Positions 27,697 to 40,900 of a stretch of 64,000 nt of DNA are shown here, piece by piece (the stretch's first letter is position 1; every line of letters begins with the position of its first letter). The DNA comes from Brachypodius melanocephalos (Eukaryota > Chordata > Aves > Passeriformes > Pycnonotidae), in NCBI GenBank assembly GCA_013398615.1, contig VZSR01003807.1, forward strand, positions 43,312,707 to 43,376,706, read 5' to 3'. A program made the position numbers and the translations under genes. The notes below the pieces were generated by a model that saw only the letters and a list, made by a program, of their open reading frames with translations, was not told where the DNA came from and did not search any database.

Positions 27697-30600
27697 CATC
27701 AAATAAAACTTGGTTGCAAAGAATGAAAATTCTTCATCTATACACTATACATTCAGAAGAATCAACTCGTCCAGTGTGAAATGCATTTGGGCCCAGAAAT
27801 CTGCAATTTTCTCCACCAAAACTGACTTGCAGCAGCCACTTCTCCTGAGACCTTGCAGCTTTGCAGAAATAAGCGCAGGCTTGTGCCTGCCCTGTCACCA
27901 AGTGGAGCACTGTGCCAGTAGACAAGAGTAACAGTGCTCAGGACCTTCCTGGGAGCTGGTAGACTACTGCCTGAAATTGCCATGAGGGCACTAATATATT
28001 AAGCCCTAAAAATTTTGCAACTATGTTTTTATCAGTTCCCCTAGGCCATATTGCCCTGGGAAGGATCTGCAGGAGCAGCTGCAACTTTGCTCTGCTTCAG
28101 ATGTGTCTCCAGGGAACTTGAAATCCCATTCCAGCTAAGGGGATTTTGGCTGTAGTGCATCTCCTCTCCCTTTCTGCTTTGGGAGGAGAGAGATGTGCTA
28201 GTCCTCTGGGCATTCAGCTTAGTCTGTCTTTTCCTGAGGCTGAAGCTGATAGCTGAAGGTTTGGGTTTAATTTTTATCAACTTGCTTCATACATATACAT
28301 ATCCCTGTGTGCTTGTGTGTATCTTTTTTAGAAGACCTCACCGCTCCCTCTGTTTATTTTAACTTATGGAATAAGTAGCCCTAAATTTTTTTATGTAAAC
28401 ACTGTAGATCCAACAGTGATTTGGACTGCGAGGCTGCAGCTTTTTTGAAGCTGTGATTCACCAGTGAGCCTTGTAGTTCTCAAGACCCTGGGCTCAAGGA
28501 TACTCTGGAAACATGCTCCTAGGACTGATGCAAGCATGTTAATGGTTGGGTGTGCTGAAATCAGGATTTTGGGAAATCAGATCTGTGTTTATCAGTACAG
28601 TGCAAATACCAGGCTGTACAGACCATTATTTTTATCCATATGTCTGTGTTAGGAAAAGCCTGAAGAAACTCAGTGACCCTGTGGGGTTTTGGGCAGCCCC
28701 ACAGGCTTGGTGGTGTGGCTACACAAGAACCACCAGGATGTGTTCTTGTGTTCTGAACCCTGAAAGGCCTTCTGTAAGCTGCTCAGGGGGATGGATGTGT
28801 GGGATAAGAGCATCCTTGCCATGCAGACAGACCTAGGCAAATCCTTGCTCAGAGCCCTTTACTTCATTGACCTTTGAGGATTTATCCTCCTTAGCAGGTT
28901 CTTGTAAATGAATGACTTGCTTTATACTTTTTAGCAGATAGCCGATACTATTTGTGGATTGGTTTATGGTGTGTGTTTGACGTGCAGGATTACCTTATCT
29001 CTAGGGCCTGAAGCTGTTAAGGAAAACCTTTTTTTTACCCTTAATCTAATATTTGCTTCTCCTGATACATAGTTGTTCTTCCTAATCACTCCAATTATAT
29101 AGAGTATACAAAGCCTGCTTTGTTAGCTTCCTTCTTGATGGCACATTGTAGGTATAGTCCATTAAAGAAGCTGTGCCTGTTACTCTGTGCTCTACAACAA
29201 GAAGAGAACTACTGTGATTATTTATGGTTATAATTTTTATATCTTTTGCATATTTCAAAATTTATTTCAGAATAAATGTGACCTTAGTCCAGCTCCATGT
29301 TTACTTTTATTCTTCACTTAAAATACAATAAAAATAAAATTATTGCATTTATTCATACAAATTTTCTAAATATTCTTGTCACTGATGCAATCAAAACCTG
29401 ATGTGGGGAACCACTGTTTTCTGGTTTTATAAGAACGTGAAAAGTTGTCAGCAAAGAAAGAGCCTGTATAACCAATATTCAATTTTAAAAAAGGGTATAA
29501 TCAGACAAACATCCACAGACATGGGTTATAATACCAAAAAAGAGTCTGAAGTGAATGAAATGACATCATTTCAGGATGACACAAGTTCATAATGAAAAAC
29601 CAAAAGGCTATAAAATTTCCAAATAATCTTACAACATAGTTAAAACATCACATAATGAAAGATGAAATTGAATGTAGGACAGATAGCTGCTGTTAAATTA
29701 GCTGATAGAAATGCAAGGCAGAAGGCAGCTCTCTCTACCTCAGCACTACAGTACTCTAAATCAAATATATCATAAGAAAGAACACGAACACCACCATGGA
29801 TATTTCATTGAAAAGGTTTCAACAGGAAATAAGAAGCAGATCAAATGAAAGTTAAGCTGTAATAAGAAGGGGACAAAGAATAGCACCTAATCAAAAGAAC
29901 ACCAAATGCACTGGGGTCCTGTTAACTAATGTAGAAGGAGGTCTCTAGGGTGTATAGTTTCAAATACTCCAGCTAAAAACACTATAGCCGAAACCAGAGA
30001 AAAGGATAATATTAAAAATATGCATGGAATGCTTTCTTCTATATGAGGGAGCTTTTAAAAATTAGGACAGGAAAATGAGGAAGCATATAATGCAGAAAAT
30101 AGGGTAGAAATTGAAGTCTACTGCTGATGCTTTCAAACTTAAGAAGCCACCCTTGTAGATATCAGAAATTGCTCAAAGATAATTCTTGTCTGTGTGTTAT
30201 ACAACTGTCATGTGGAATTCACCACCACAAACCACTCTTGAAAGCTTAGCAATAATTAGATACTTCTGTGCTGAATAGAGAGCAAGTGGGCTTTATCAGT
30301 CTCTGATGCACTGCCACATGATGGGGAAGGGCTCTGCAGTTACATCACAGTCCCTGACACACCACAGCTGCCAGCAGCCTTAATGAGATTAGCTGTTGGC
30401 CAAGATGGAAAATGCACGAGGCAAATATGCCTTCCTGTTCTCCATGGCTTGCACTGAAGAACAGTAGCTGCTTAGCCTTCCTTTTGGAGCCACAAAGCTT
30501 AAGACCAAACATGCTGTGCAAAAACAGTTTGTTGCTGGCCATGCCTGGAGGCAAAAAAACCCTGGACACAATTGGTCTGATTGCATAGAGTGCAGCTCCT

Positions 30601-32360
30601 CAGGTTTCTGCCTAGCATAGTTGTCATTTATTCTTCTGGGAGGGGATAGGAATATATAACCACTTAGTCATTGTGTATTCTCTTTGAAATTTTTTTCTAA
30701 TATTCAGATTGCTGGAGCCTGGTGTGAATTTTAAATCAAGGAACTAGAGGGGGAGAATGCATTTCTTTTTGTTAATGGCTTTTCCTTTCAAACCACATTA
30801 TTATTCAGTTGCCATGGTTTATCTGATTTTGTAAAGTACCCAGGGAGATGTGACAATGATTGGGTACTTAGAAATACACTGATAGATCGACATAGCCTAT
30901 CTGTGAAGGGTAGAATATTAACATTTTCTATGTTGGTGACCACCTACTGCCTTGGTAAGCTAAAATCAGCATCCTTTTCTCTTTACATGTTGAGCAAATT
31001 AGATAATTGACTGCTAACAAATGTTACTTTCTACAGTAAAACTACTTACTGTTACAATTCCTGCTTAAGCAGACACCCAGCATTCCTCCTTTGGAAACAG
31101 ATACGCATTTTTAAAGTAAAAACCATATTTTGATTTCAAATGTAAATTTCCCAGTGCTTACTCATTTGTGTTCTTGCATTAAAACTGCATTTGTTAACTC
31201 TCCTGCACTCATTAAGACAGCATCTACATGGGTAAAGCTTTGTGCAGCTCATTTCCCACAGCTGTCTCCAGAGCCCATTGGTCCACTGCAATCTTGACAT
31301 CTTATTTAAAAGCTCTTTGTGTGGGATTAAAAAAAAAAAGAAAAGAAGAAAACTCAAAAGAGGATGTTTGTGTTTTTGACCTGGATATATATGTGGTACC
31401 CCAAAGCCAGCACATATCCAGCATGCTCCACCTCACATGGTTTCTCTTGATGCCAGGCAGACTCTCATCTCCAGAATACAGATCTTTCTGCACCAAGTTG
31501 ATGCTCTTGTCGTGCTTTTCGATCACCATCTCACACTGGTCCTGTAGGCACAAAGATTTTCTAGATATCATCAAATGTTATAAAATGAATAGTAATAATC
31601 CAAGCTAGTGCAAATTAGGGCATGTGCCTGAAAGATGCTGTACCAGGCTCTGGCTGGCAGTGCCAGCTGAAAAGCAGCTCATTCAACAAGCTCAGTTCTT
31701 CATTTGGCCTTTTGCCTGTATATTTTGAAGAATTTTTACCTTCCAAAAATGCTCCCAGAATACATTTGTGTTTCAAGCTGCCAATCTGCTCTTTTGTTGA
31801 GTGGACTCTTACTGTGATGAATAACATGATCAATGGTCAGGCAAATGCAGGATACAGCCCTGCACACACCTACTGCCACATGTGGGAGTACCACCACAGA
31901 GCAAGGGCGCTCCTGCAAGGGGCAGGGCACCCCAGTTCTGGTCTCTAGCTTTAAGCACTTAACTTGTGCTTCAGGTTCAGAGGAATAATTTGTGTGGTTA
32001 AACCATAAGCTTGTGTTTTAGAGCATTACTGCTCCCAGCACATTGCTCATCTTTTGCAGGATCAGTTCCATGGGGGAGCAGGCTGTGCAGGTGAGCAGAG
32101 GAACATTGCAGTGAGGTTGCACTGCATCTTGGTGTTTTGAATCAGAGCATCACTTCAGCCTGCACACAAAATGGAAAGAGTTTTGCTTTGTAGATGATAA
32201 AAATCACATCATTCCAAAATATTTATATTACGTAGAAACAATACATGCTCCAGTAACCACTGTCTGGCAGACTATTAAACATGGGTCTGCTGTATTTTTA
32301 TAGGAGAGTAGGCTAATAAATGCATCCACACTAGTACATATAGGGATTTTATACCTATTT
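27697..32360. other. Unique non-coding sequence with one exon-like segment
   Basis: No interspersed repeat is recognised. The only feature that stands out is the minus-strand segment 31437-31541, listed separately. An A-rich run occurs at 31328-31355. The remaining open frames are short and featureless. Confidence 0.5.
31437..31541 (-). other. Candidate 105-nt internal exon or coding relic, unidentified
   Basis: On the minus strand, an acceptor-like 'tttgtgcctacag' precedes 31541 and a 'gtgagg' donor-like site follows 31437. The enclosed 105 nt are exactly 35 codons with no stop in phase 0. The peptide begins DQCEMVIEKHDKSINLVQKD and continues to ...LPGIKRNH. Codon third positions in the first 18 codons are mostly G or C (gac, cag, gag, gtg, atc, aag, cac, gac, aag, agc, atc, aac). 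The segment has CpGs that neighbouring DNA lacks. The content is charged and could form a coiled coil. The polypyrimidine tract is weak and the donor is preceded by CAT rather than CAG, so the splice case is modest. I do not recognise the protein. It could be a real exon of a gene spanning this region, a decayed exon, or chance. Confidence 0.3.
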
Positions 32361-32449
32361 TCATCCATCCATCCATCCATCCATCCATCCATCCATCCAT
32401 CCATCCATCCATCCCTCCCTCCCTCCCTCCCTCCCTCCGTCCAGCCATC
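32361..32449. repeat. Compound microsatellite (CATC)n then (CCCT)n
   Basis: About 13 CATC units at 32361-32412 pass directly into about 6 to 7 CCCT units ending near 32438, with a few degenerate units after. The purine-rich complement produces the low-complexity minus-strand frame rich in DGWM and GGRE repeats, which is not a gene. The transition CATC to CCCT is one substitution per unit, as in slippage of a mutated unit. Confidence 0.97.
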
Positions 32450-32797
32450 TTTTCCCTTTTGAGTAAAAGAGCTAATCAACTGGCAATGTGGCTTTCATGT
32501 TGTTCTGTAAAACTATCAGGATGATCCAGGGTTTTTTACTACAAGTAACTTCCTAGAAATTGCAACCCCATTAATGCATTTTGATGCTCTTCATTTTTAA
32601 TCTCTGGGATTAACATAAAAGCAAAGACAAGTAAATACAGGAATAGGGTGCATTATAATCTGTAAAAAAGTAGTTTACAAAAATGTCCAATAACAATATA
32701 TTTTCTGCTTCAAGTGTAATTTATTAAAATTCATTCACTCTTCTGCTTGTTTCTTACTAGACTCTAACTATTTGAATTTCTAATTAATTAAACCCTT

Positions 32798-34948
32798 TGT
32801 AGACAGATAGGAGCAGCCTCACATGCAAGTTCCTCATTCCTCATGGGAAACTTCAACCATCCTGTGACTGGGACCCTGGTATCTGTTGGAGGGACAATAT
32901 AGTAGAGCACAAGCAATCCGGGAGGATCCTGGAATGCATTGATCATAATACATAATCTCTGAATGACAGAGGAGATAACAACAAGAGGTGCTAAACTAGA
33001 CCTTGTTCTCAACAAGAAGGGGAGGTTGGTGGGGAATGTGAATCTCAAAAGGGCAGCCTTGGCCACAGTGACCATGAAATGGTGAAGTTTTTGAAAGCCT
33101 TAGGGCAGGGAGAAGTGTACAGCACAAGCTTATTACCCTGGACTTCAGGAGAGCAGACTTTGCCCTCTTAAGGGATTTGCTTAGTAGTGTGCCATAGGAT
33201 AAAGCCCTAGAGGGAGAAGATGCCCAGGAAAGCTTGTCAGTATTCAAGGATCACTTCCTGCAAGCCCAGGAGTCATGCATCCCAACAAAGAAGTAAGGAA
33301 AAACCCCCAGGAGGCCTGCATGGATGAACAAAGGAGCCTCTGGGCAAATTCAAACATTAAAAGGAAGCCTACTGAGGGTGGAAACAAGGACAGGTCAGAG
33401 AGCAGAAACAAGGATAGGTATACAGAGAGGAATACAGGGAGATTGCCTGAGCAGACAGGGGTCAGGTTGGGAAAGGTACAATCCTGATAGAATTAAATCC
33501 AGCCAGGATATCAAAGGCAACAACATAAATCTTCTATAGGTATGTCAGTGATAAAAGGGAAACTAAGAAAATTGTGGGACCTCTCCAGAAGAAAATGGGA
33601 GACTTAATTACCTGGGATGTGGAGAAGGCTGAGGTACTCAATGACTTTTTTTCCCTCAGTCTTCACTGACAAGTGCTCCAGCCACACTGCCCAGGTTGCA
33701 GGAAGGCAAAGGTGGGAACAAGGAGAATGAAAAATTGCTCATTGCAGCAGATCAGGTTTGAGACCATCTAAGTAACCTGAAAGCGCAAAACTCCATTGGA
33801 CTTGTACAAAGCATTTGGCACTGTCCTGCATGATATCTTTGTTTCTAAACTGGAGAGACATGAATTTGATTGATGGACCATTTGGTGCAGAAGGAATTGG
33901 CTGAATGGTCACACTGAAAGCGTTGTAGGCAAGAGTTTGATGTCCAAGTGGAGAACAGTGATGAGTGGTGTTCCTGAGGGGTCAGTATTGGGACAGGCAC
34001 AATCTGTCTTTGTCAGAGACATGTACAGTGGGAGTGAGCACACCCTCAGCAAGTTTGCTGATGACATCAAGCTCTCTGGTGCAATTGACACAATGGAGGG
34101 AAGGGATATCATCCAGATGGACCTTGACATGCTTGAGAGGTGGCCCATGTGATCTCCATGAAATTCAACAGAGCCAAGTGCAGGGTCCTGCACCTGGATC
34201 AGGGCAACCCTAAGCACAAATTCAGGCTGGGCAGAGAATGGATTGAGAGCAGCACTGAGGAGAAGGACTTGGAGATGTTGGCTGACGAGAAATTCAACAG
34301 CAGCATGAGCTTATGAACCAGAAAGCCAAACACATCCTGGGTGAAGAAATGTGACCAGCAGGTCAAGGGAGGTGATTCTCTCCCACTCTGCTCTTGTGAG
34401 ATCCCACCTGGAATACTGTGTCCAGCTCCAGAGCACCCCAACCCAAGAAGGACATAAAGCTGTTGGAGCCTTTTATTGGAGTAAGCCCAAAATAGGGCCA
34501 TGAAGATGATCAGAGGGCTGGAGCACCTCTCCTATGAAGACAGGCTGAGAGAATTGGAATTGTCAGAGAGCAGAGGATTGGAGAGGAGAAGGCATTGGGG
34601 AAACCTTAAAGCAGCCTTCCAGTACCTAATGGGGGCCACTTCTTACAAGGAAAGTCTCTTTTTACATGGGTATGTAGTGACAGGACAAGGTGAAATGGCT
34701 TCAAACTGAAAAAGAGTAGGCTTGCATCAGACGTTTGGAAAAAATTCTTTGATGTCAGACTGCTGAGGCACTAGAACAAGTTGCCCAGAGAGACTGTGGC
34801 TGCTCCATCTCTGGAAGTGTTCAAGGCCAGTTTGGATGGGGCTTCGAGCAACCTCATCAGTGAGAGGAGTCTCTGCCTATGGCAAGGGGTTGGAACTACA
34901 TGATCTCTAAGGTCCCTCCCAACTCAAACCATTCTATGATTCTAGGAT
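32798..34948 (+). mobile_element. CR1 LINE, 2.15 kb, endonuclease end to 3' UTR, RT internally deleted
   Basis: The longest CR1 here. It starts in the last third of the ORF2 endonuclease domain, where 32843-32857 reads MGNFN; the family has MGDFN, so the catalytic-motif Asp is Asn here. A decayed 'LDLVLN', 'KGSLGHSDHEMVKF' stretch follows at about 32998-33090. The linker region runs to about 33790. There the frame jumps from the start of the RT domain directly to a 'KAFGTV' box, so roughly the first part of RT is missing. The palm region is at 33937-34152. The 3' UTR begins around 34700 and ends with 'ggtccctcccaactcaaacc' and ATTCTATGATTCTA repeats at 34931-34945. ORF1 and the 5' UTR are absent. 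Stops and frameshifts are frequent, so it is inactive. Confidence 0.95.
33937..34152 (+). pseudogene. CR1 ORF2 reverse transcriptase palm fragment (broken)
   Basis: A 71-codon open remnant inside the CR1 at 32798-34948. It reads MSKWRTVMSGVPEGSVLGQ, corresponding to RT motif B (SGVPQGSVLGP in the family, here E for Q and Q for P). It continues to LSKFADDIKLSGAIDT, which carries the catalytic F-A-D-D box at 34054-34065. The frame ends after LDMLERW at a stop in the position where the family reads on. Upstream, in other frames, 33805-33900 gives the KAFGTV and KLERH-type stretch. The two catalytic Asp residues are kept but the domain is interrupted at both ends, so no enzyme is made. Confidence 0.9.
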
Positions 34949-37900
34949 TACACAGGCATAGAGTCCTTTGGCTTCAATGACCTTGCAGAAGCCCATGTTC
35001 ATCCTTGGAGGAAAAATTACAGAGTTTGTGGCTGCCTCACTTTCCAAAGTGTTTGGAACTTTTTTCAGAGAGCAGGCAGTGCTCTTGATCAGACTTGGAA
35101 GATGATCTGAACTTCGGCCAGTTGAGCAAAAATCTACCTTGTTCTTGCACAGGCAAAACTTGAAAAAACTGTTCTTGTAATCAGTGGTGCGTTTCAGGCT
35201 CACATCTTTTCTCTGCCAAGTCAATTAAAAATAGGGAGGTATTGCTACATTGGAAAGAACTCAAAGAAAGACAACAAAGACTTATAATTACAAAGTAGAC
35301 CCACAGCCTCCAGGGCAAAATAGAATAAACTTAATGCAGGACATAGAAAGCCAGCACAGGAAAGCAACTCCAAAGAGGCAGAGTAAGGTATCCAGAAGGT
35401 AATACCAAAAGAAAGAGTGTGAGTTGATTTGGATAGCCAAAATAAAGCCTTCGAAAAAAAAGTGTTTTACTAAATCTGAATGGTTAGGGCTGGAGTAATT
35501 TAAACAGAGAACTGAAGGGATGATTTTCCAAGGCATCCTGCGCTGAGGCACTGCAACCAGGTGCTCCAAGCCCAATCTGGTAAAGCACAAAATGTGTTAT
35601 AGTAATAGAGGGCTATGACAACCTGTAGTACTGGAAGGAAGTTGTTTACACAGCTGATGTAACAGTGAATCAGAGAGCTTGTCTTAGAAATAGAAATTTT
35701 AAAAGCTAAAGAATGAATACTGTAGGAAAGCAAAAAAAAAGGGCTTTGTAGCTAAATACTGATTTCTAGGGACATAACCTATTGTACAGTTTTACTAGGG
35801 ATGTGGGATGGAGTCAACTTCATCAATTCGAGTGCTTTGCTGAACTTCATAGTATCCACCTACATCCTTCAAGTACTTAGTTAACATGCTCCCCCTAAAA
35901 TCTTTTGTGTGCCCCAAAAGAACTGCTGAAAGTGAGGAGGGGGACATTTGGGCCATGTGCAGAAGCAGCAGCACTATGAAGCTGAAGAAGAGCCCCATGA
36001 GTCTTATCTCCACCCATGCACATCTCCCTGAGCAGCACCTAAGTAGATTTTGGGCACCTTATCTGGGGCAGAAAATCTGAAAAGGCCAAAAGCCAAGCAG
36101 TGAGTCAGCTGAAAGGGAAGTGGCTGAAGAAAGGTGCATGTGTATCTTTGGCTTTGTCACTCTGAGCCTGAAGAATAGTCTCCAATGTGGATTCACACCT
36201 GGGACCACTGTGCTGATTCCTGAACCACCCTTTCCAAGAAAGATCTGCTGAAAGGGAGAGGGAACATGAATGTGTGAATAGGGGGGAAAGGCTGAAATAA
36301 TGGAAAAAAGGAAATAGGGGAGGGTGAGAGGAAATAGGAATCAACATTAACCTGCAGGTAACATGGTGAGAAATTTACCTGTCCACCTAGGTATCTGTGG
36401 GTTTCTGTCCATCTAGATGAATATCTACAGGGTTTGGCACTTCTGTGAGTGTCCCAGGCACTGCGTTACGGAGTTATTCCTGCTTTTTGCCTCAAGGAGC
36501 ACCTACTCCTACCACAAGCATTTCTATGAATACACGGGAGCAGACAGCAGGACTCTCTGGGGACTTTGCAGAAGAACATTTACTGCTCACTTCAGCTGGT
36601 TGAGCATAAACATTTAGCACCATGTGCATGCCTTAGGCTTTCCCTCCTCTTCTCCTTGGGACCTCTTGTAAGTCCTGTGCTGCATCTGCTGTGGGTGCAT
36701 GGATATCCTGAAGACACCCAGGGGGTTTCAGGCATCCTGCATCTCCAGCAACTGCTAGGGGGTGACACCAGCCCTTGTGTTCATGCAGGAGCCTCAGTGT
36801 GAGTGTGTGCAGGTGTCTCTGGCAGCTGGGCACACCTCACCCAGGGTACAGAGTAAATCCAACAGGGTCACCTGACACAGGTTTGCCCTCATCAGGCTCA
36901 GTGAGTCTCAGTTCAAGAGAGCTGCCAAGGGCAAATAAATAGGCTGTCCAAACAAAGAGGGCACTGGTTTTTTTAGCTTTTGGCAAGAAGTGGAAAACAA
37001 TATATCTTTTTGTTCTGATGTCAAAGTTATCCAGAAAAATCATGCCACTATCAAGACTGTCACATTTAATTGAACAGCACTTGAGGTTTTTTAATGATCT
37101 TGTCTCTCTTCTGCGCCCTGGGGAATTCCTGCTACTGTTTGCTCTCCAGTGCTGAGACTTATCAGAGCAATCACTTAACCCTCCCACTGCCTGCATGTCA
37201 ACACTCCAACAAATGCTGTATTTTATGAAAACACCATTATAGCCTCTTAGTGACTTTCAAAAATTAGGTCATTGCCAGATCAATGCAGCTATGTTTACTT
37301 CCTTTCAGGGATTGATTTTGGTGCTCTAAAAGGATAAGCAAATGGCTGAGAGTAGATGACTCTTTGGCACTGCAGCATTGAGCAGTTTGACTGTAGGCTG
37401 AACAAGTAAATCTCTGGATCTTTTAAATTTCATTTCTAATCAATCTTAGAGCAAAATTTATGCTCCCAACCTGCAAATGACATTTTGCTTCTGGTACTGT
37501 TCTTTTATATTCTGAGAACTCCCATTGATACACAGAAAAGACAATATTAGAGTCAGGAGCCATGCTGCACATCTAAGAAATTATATTGCTCTTATGATGC
37601 CCTCACACAGAGTGAAATGCCTCTGTAAGAAAGTGGCACACAGCATTAGAGTTTACCATCATTCAGCAGCTTCCATAAGAGCTGTACTCCAGTTACCAAT
37701 TAAATGTTACTGGCCCTGTGGGCTCGCACTGGGCTCTGTGGTTCGAGCTACTGCCTTTCCTTCTCACTTGCCACATCTAGTCATGAAGTGCCATGCAGCA
37801 TTTCAGTCCTCAGAGTCACTTGTATGCATCTGTTTTCCTGCAGCCCAGATGCAAAAAATGTTAGGATTCAGAAAATGACTCAGTTGATGTTGTTTCACAA

Positions 37901-40900
37901 TGAAAAGCATCCAGCTAATATCCCATCATGATGCCGGATCTTTTGGAATAACAGGAATGAAACTGTAAAAAACAAAAGTACTTTTAACATTCCAGGAAGC
38001 ATTGATGAGCCTTAAAAGTGGGCTGTGTATGTGGTTATTTTATACAGCTGCTTTTGAAGGCAGGGCAAGGCTAATGACTGTCATGTTGTTATATCATCCT
38101 CTTTGGCTACAGCACATGGCTATTGTGAAAGGTTGCCTTCATCCTGGGCAGATGAAGATTTATGGAGAGCAACCTGCCCTTGTGTGGAGTTCTGCTGCTG
38201 TGGGGATCCAGGCACTGTGGCCTTTTGGTGTGCAGGACACCTCTTGTAGCAGAGCATCCCCACATACAGAGACCATCTTGCTGCCACACAGTGCTAAGAG
38301 GCTCTCCTGCAGATATTTTATCCAACAGAAATGAGGTTTTTCATCTGATAGTTGTTGTTGTTCTTATTTTTTAATTTTTATTTTTATTATTAATTTTGCC
38401 ACATGATAGTTGGAGGTACAAAATACATTTAGTCAGAAAAAGATAGGGCTTTATGGCATTCTGAATAGTTTCCCATTAAAAAAAATCATTTCCCAGAAGA
38501 AATAAAAGTCCTGAATCTCTCATAAATCATCTCAAGACACTTTTGTTACAAAGTAATTGAGAATCTGGAGCCTCTTAACCTTCTTTTAGCCCTATTTTTC
38601 ATCATACCTCCTACAGCCAAAGAAAGCCTTGCTTGTGGTAGGATACCATATTTGATACATTACACTGTATGACCTTGCTGGACCTCAACACTCTTTCCAG
38701 TACTTTCCAAGGTAACACGATTTATGCTTTCTTTAAATCTCTTCCAGCACTATTTTTTTTTTAATAAACCACAGTCAGCCTTAGGAAGTCCAGCTTTAAC
38801 AGAAGTGATTCAATATCCTCTCAATTGCCTTGGGCTTCTTCAAAGAGTGCTTGAAAGGGAGGATGTGGTGAGACTGATAATGGGATATGGCATCCTTCAC
38901 TTCTGAGCTGCCAGCTTACCACCAACACTCTTGAGGCCACTATGACTGGAAAAACTATGTGAAATATCCTTCATTTTCTTAAGGCCTGATGTTTACTGCA
39001 GAAATGCTGCAATGGACAGAGTTAAGCTACAGCCTGAACAAAAGGACAGCAGGTGAAGATGAGAAGGGCTGTGTTTGCAGTCTGTTGTAGGGCTTGTGAC
39101 AGTGCATATGAAAGTACCCTCTGGTTTGATTGGCTCTTTATTATAAAATAAAATACGGTCCCAGAAAGGATGAGTAATAAAGAGATTTTCAAATGTGTAG
39201 CATTTTCAGAAGTGTAGTGGTTTGCAAATGTAACTGCTTTAGGAGATTGCCTCTCTTTCTCAACATTACAGCAAAATATGGGAGGAGAAAAGTATGGAGA
39301 CACTTTTCTTTAAAGGATGGTGCTTGTAGATCAGATGAATAAAGAGAAAGAGATTGGCAAAGGAGTGTGGAAAACCTGTGCTGAACAGCTTGAGCCATGG
39401 GTGCTCCGTGAGAATAACATTCATGCTGCTCCCAAATGTCCAAACAACCAGATGGAGTATTTGTTGCTTTGGGGCTCCTGGGATGAGCAACACAACCTGC
39501 ACTGCACCTGCCCGTGGAAGGACAAACTAATTTGTTGCACAAAGAAGATGCAGAGACTTTTTGGAGTGTCTATAACTCCAAGTCTGCAATTGTGGCAAAG
39601 CAGAATTTGTTTGCCATCCCTGCCAAAGCAACACCTTCAGTAAACCAATTCAGCATCTCAGACATGACCCTTCCTAGAGCTGATGTAGAATTTAAGGGAC
39701 ATGAGAGGCAGATTACAATCTGAGTGTACCTACAGGTTAAAAATCTGTCTCATTTTATGCTTTCAGTAGAAGTATCTTATTTCAACCAACCCTCCTCCCT
39801 GGTAACGCTCTTCCCATCCAGCAGCACGACAGATTATTTCCAGGATGGCAGGAGTACATGGCAGGAAAATTCAGCATAGCTAAGGAAGCTGTGCTTGTTA
39901 GTCCCAAGGGTTTATCATCAAGTGAACTGCCCTTAACAGCAATATTCTGCTGCCCCCCAGGGGAAGGAAGGAACATGTATGGATGGGCTCTGAGTGACCT
40001 GTACCACTTCACCCCCAGATTCAGAGCTGAACTTCTGCTCCTGGACCTGCTTTCTCCAGACTTCATGCCTCTGGGAAACGATGTTTAAAACGGCAGTGTT
40101 TAAATGACTGAGCCAGAGGCTGAGAAGGCAGTGGGTGCTGCAAGACTCTTTATTGCCATTTCACACAATGAAATATGATTGCTTACCTGGGTCTGTGTCA
40201 CGGAAGGCAAGGTAATGAATATGTATGAGAAACCTAACTGTTTGCAGAAACAGCAATACTAATGTCAATAGGCACAAGAATAACTTTTCATTGCCAAATA
40301 ACTTGCATTATTTAGCATTAATACATGTGCATAAATAAGAAAGTTCAGCAGCTATGTTTGTGCATTCTTTTCTTTGCTTCTGAAAAATATTTGTTAATGG
40401 CACAATAAAAATGTTGTTCATAAAAGCAGACAAGGCCAACCTACTGTACAATTATCTACACATTCACATAAAAGTGTAATGTTCAAAAGAGTAGATCTGC
40501 CCTGCTTAGGATCACCCTAAATAAACGACATCTGAAGGCCCCAACAGATATTGTGCAAACTGGAGCTTTCATAGCTTTCCAAGAGAATTTTTTTTTTCAT
40601 GTAAATTCTTGCTATCTGCTCACATGTCTTCTTCTCCGTATTTGAGAACATCACATATTGTCCAGGCCAATGTTAAAATATTCTGGAAAATTACTTAGGT
40701 CAGTTTGATTTACTCCTCAATAATCAGTTTCTTTACCATGAGTTTTATATATAATTTGTGTTTGTCTATCCTGGTTTATACTGGATCACGTTGTTACTCT
40801 GCTGGCAAAGGTCTGAGAGCTCAGTTATGGGAATGCATGAAGAGTGAGAATGTGAGCTCCTCAGTCCTCACAAGTTAAATTGAAGCAATTGGTAATGCAA

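Noticed and set aside
32228..32479. Minus-strand frame rich in DGWM repeats
   Set aside because: It is a direct translation of the CATC/CCCT microsatellite.
35245..35290. LINE-like scrap 'tggaaagaactcaaagaaag'
   Set aside because: Only about 40 bp resemble the CR1 ORF2 end, and both flanks fail to continue the match.
39858..40088. Plus-strand 76-codon frame with even composition
   Set aside because: No family resemblance and no donor site. A CCCCCCAG acceptor-like site inside it is not enough.
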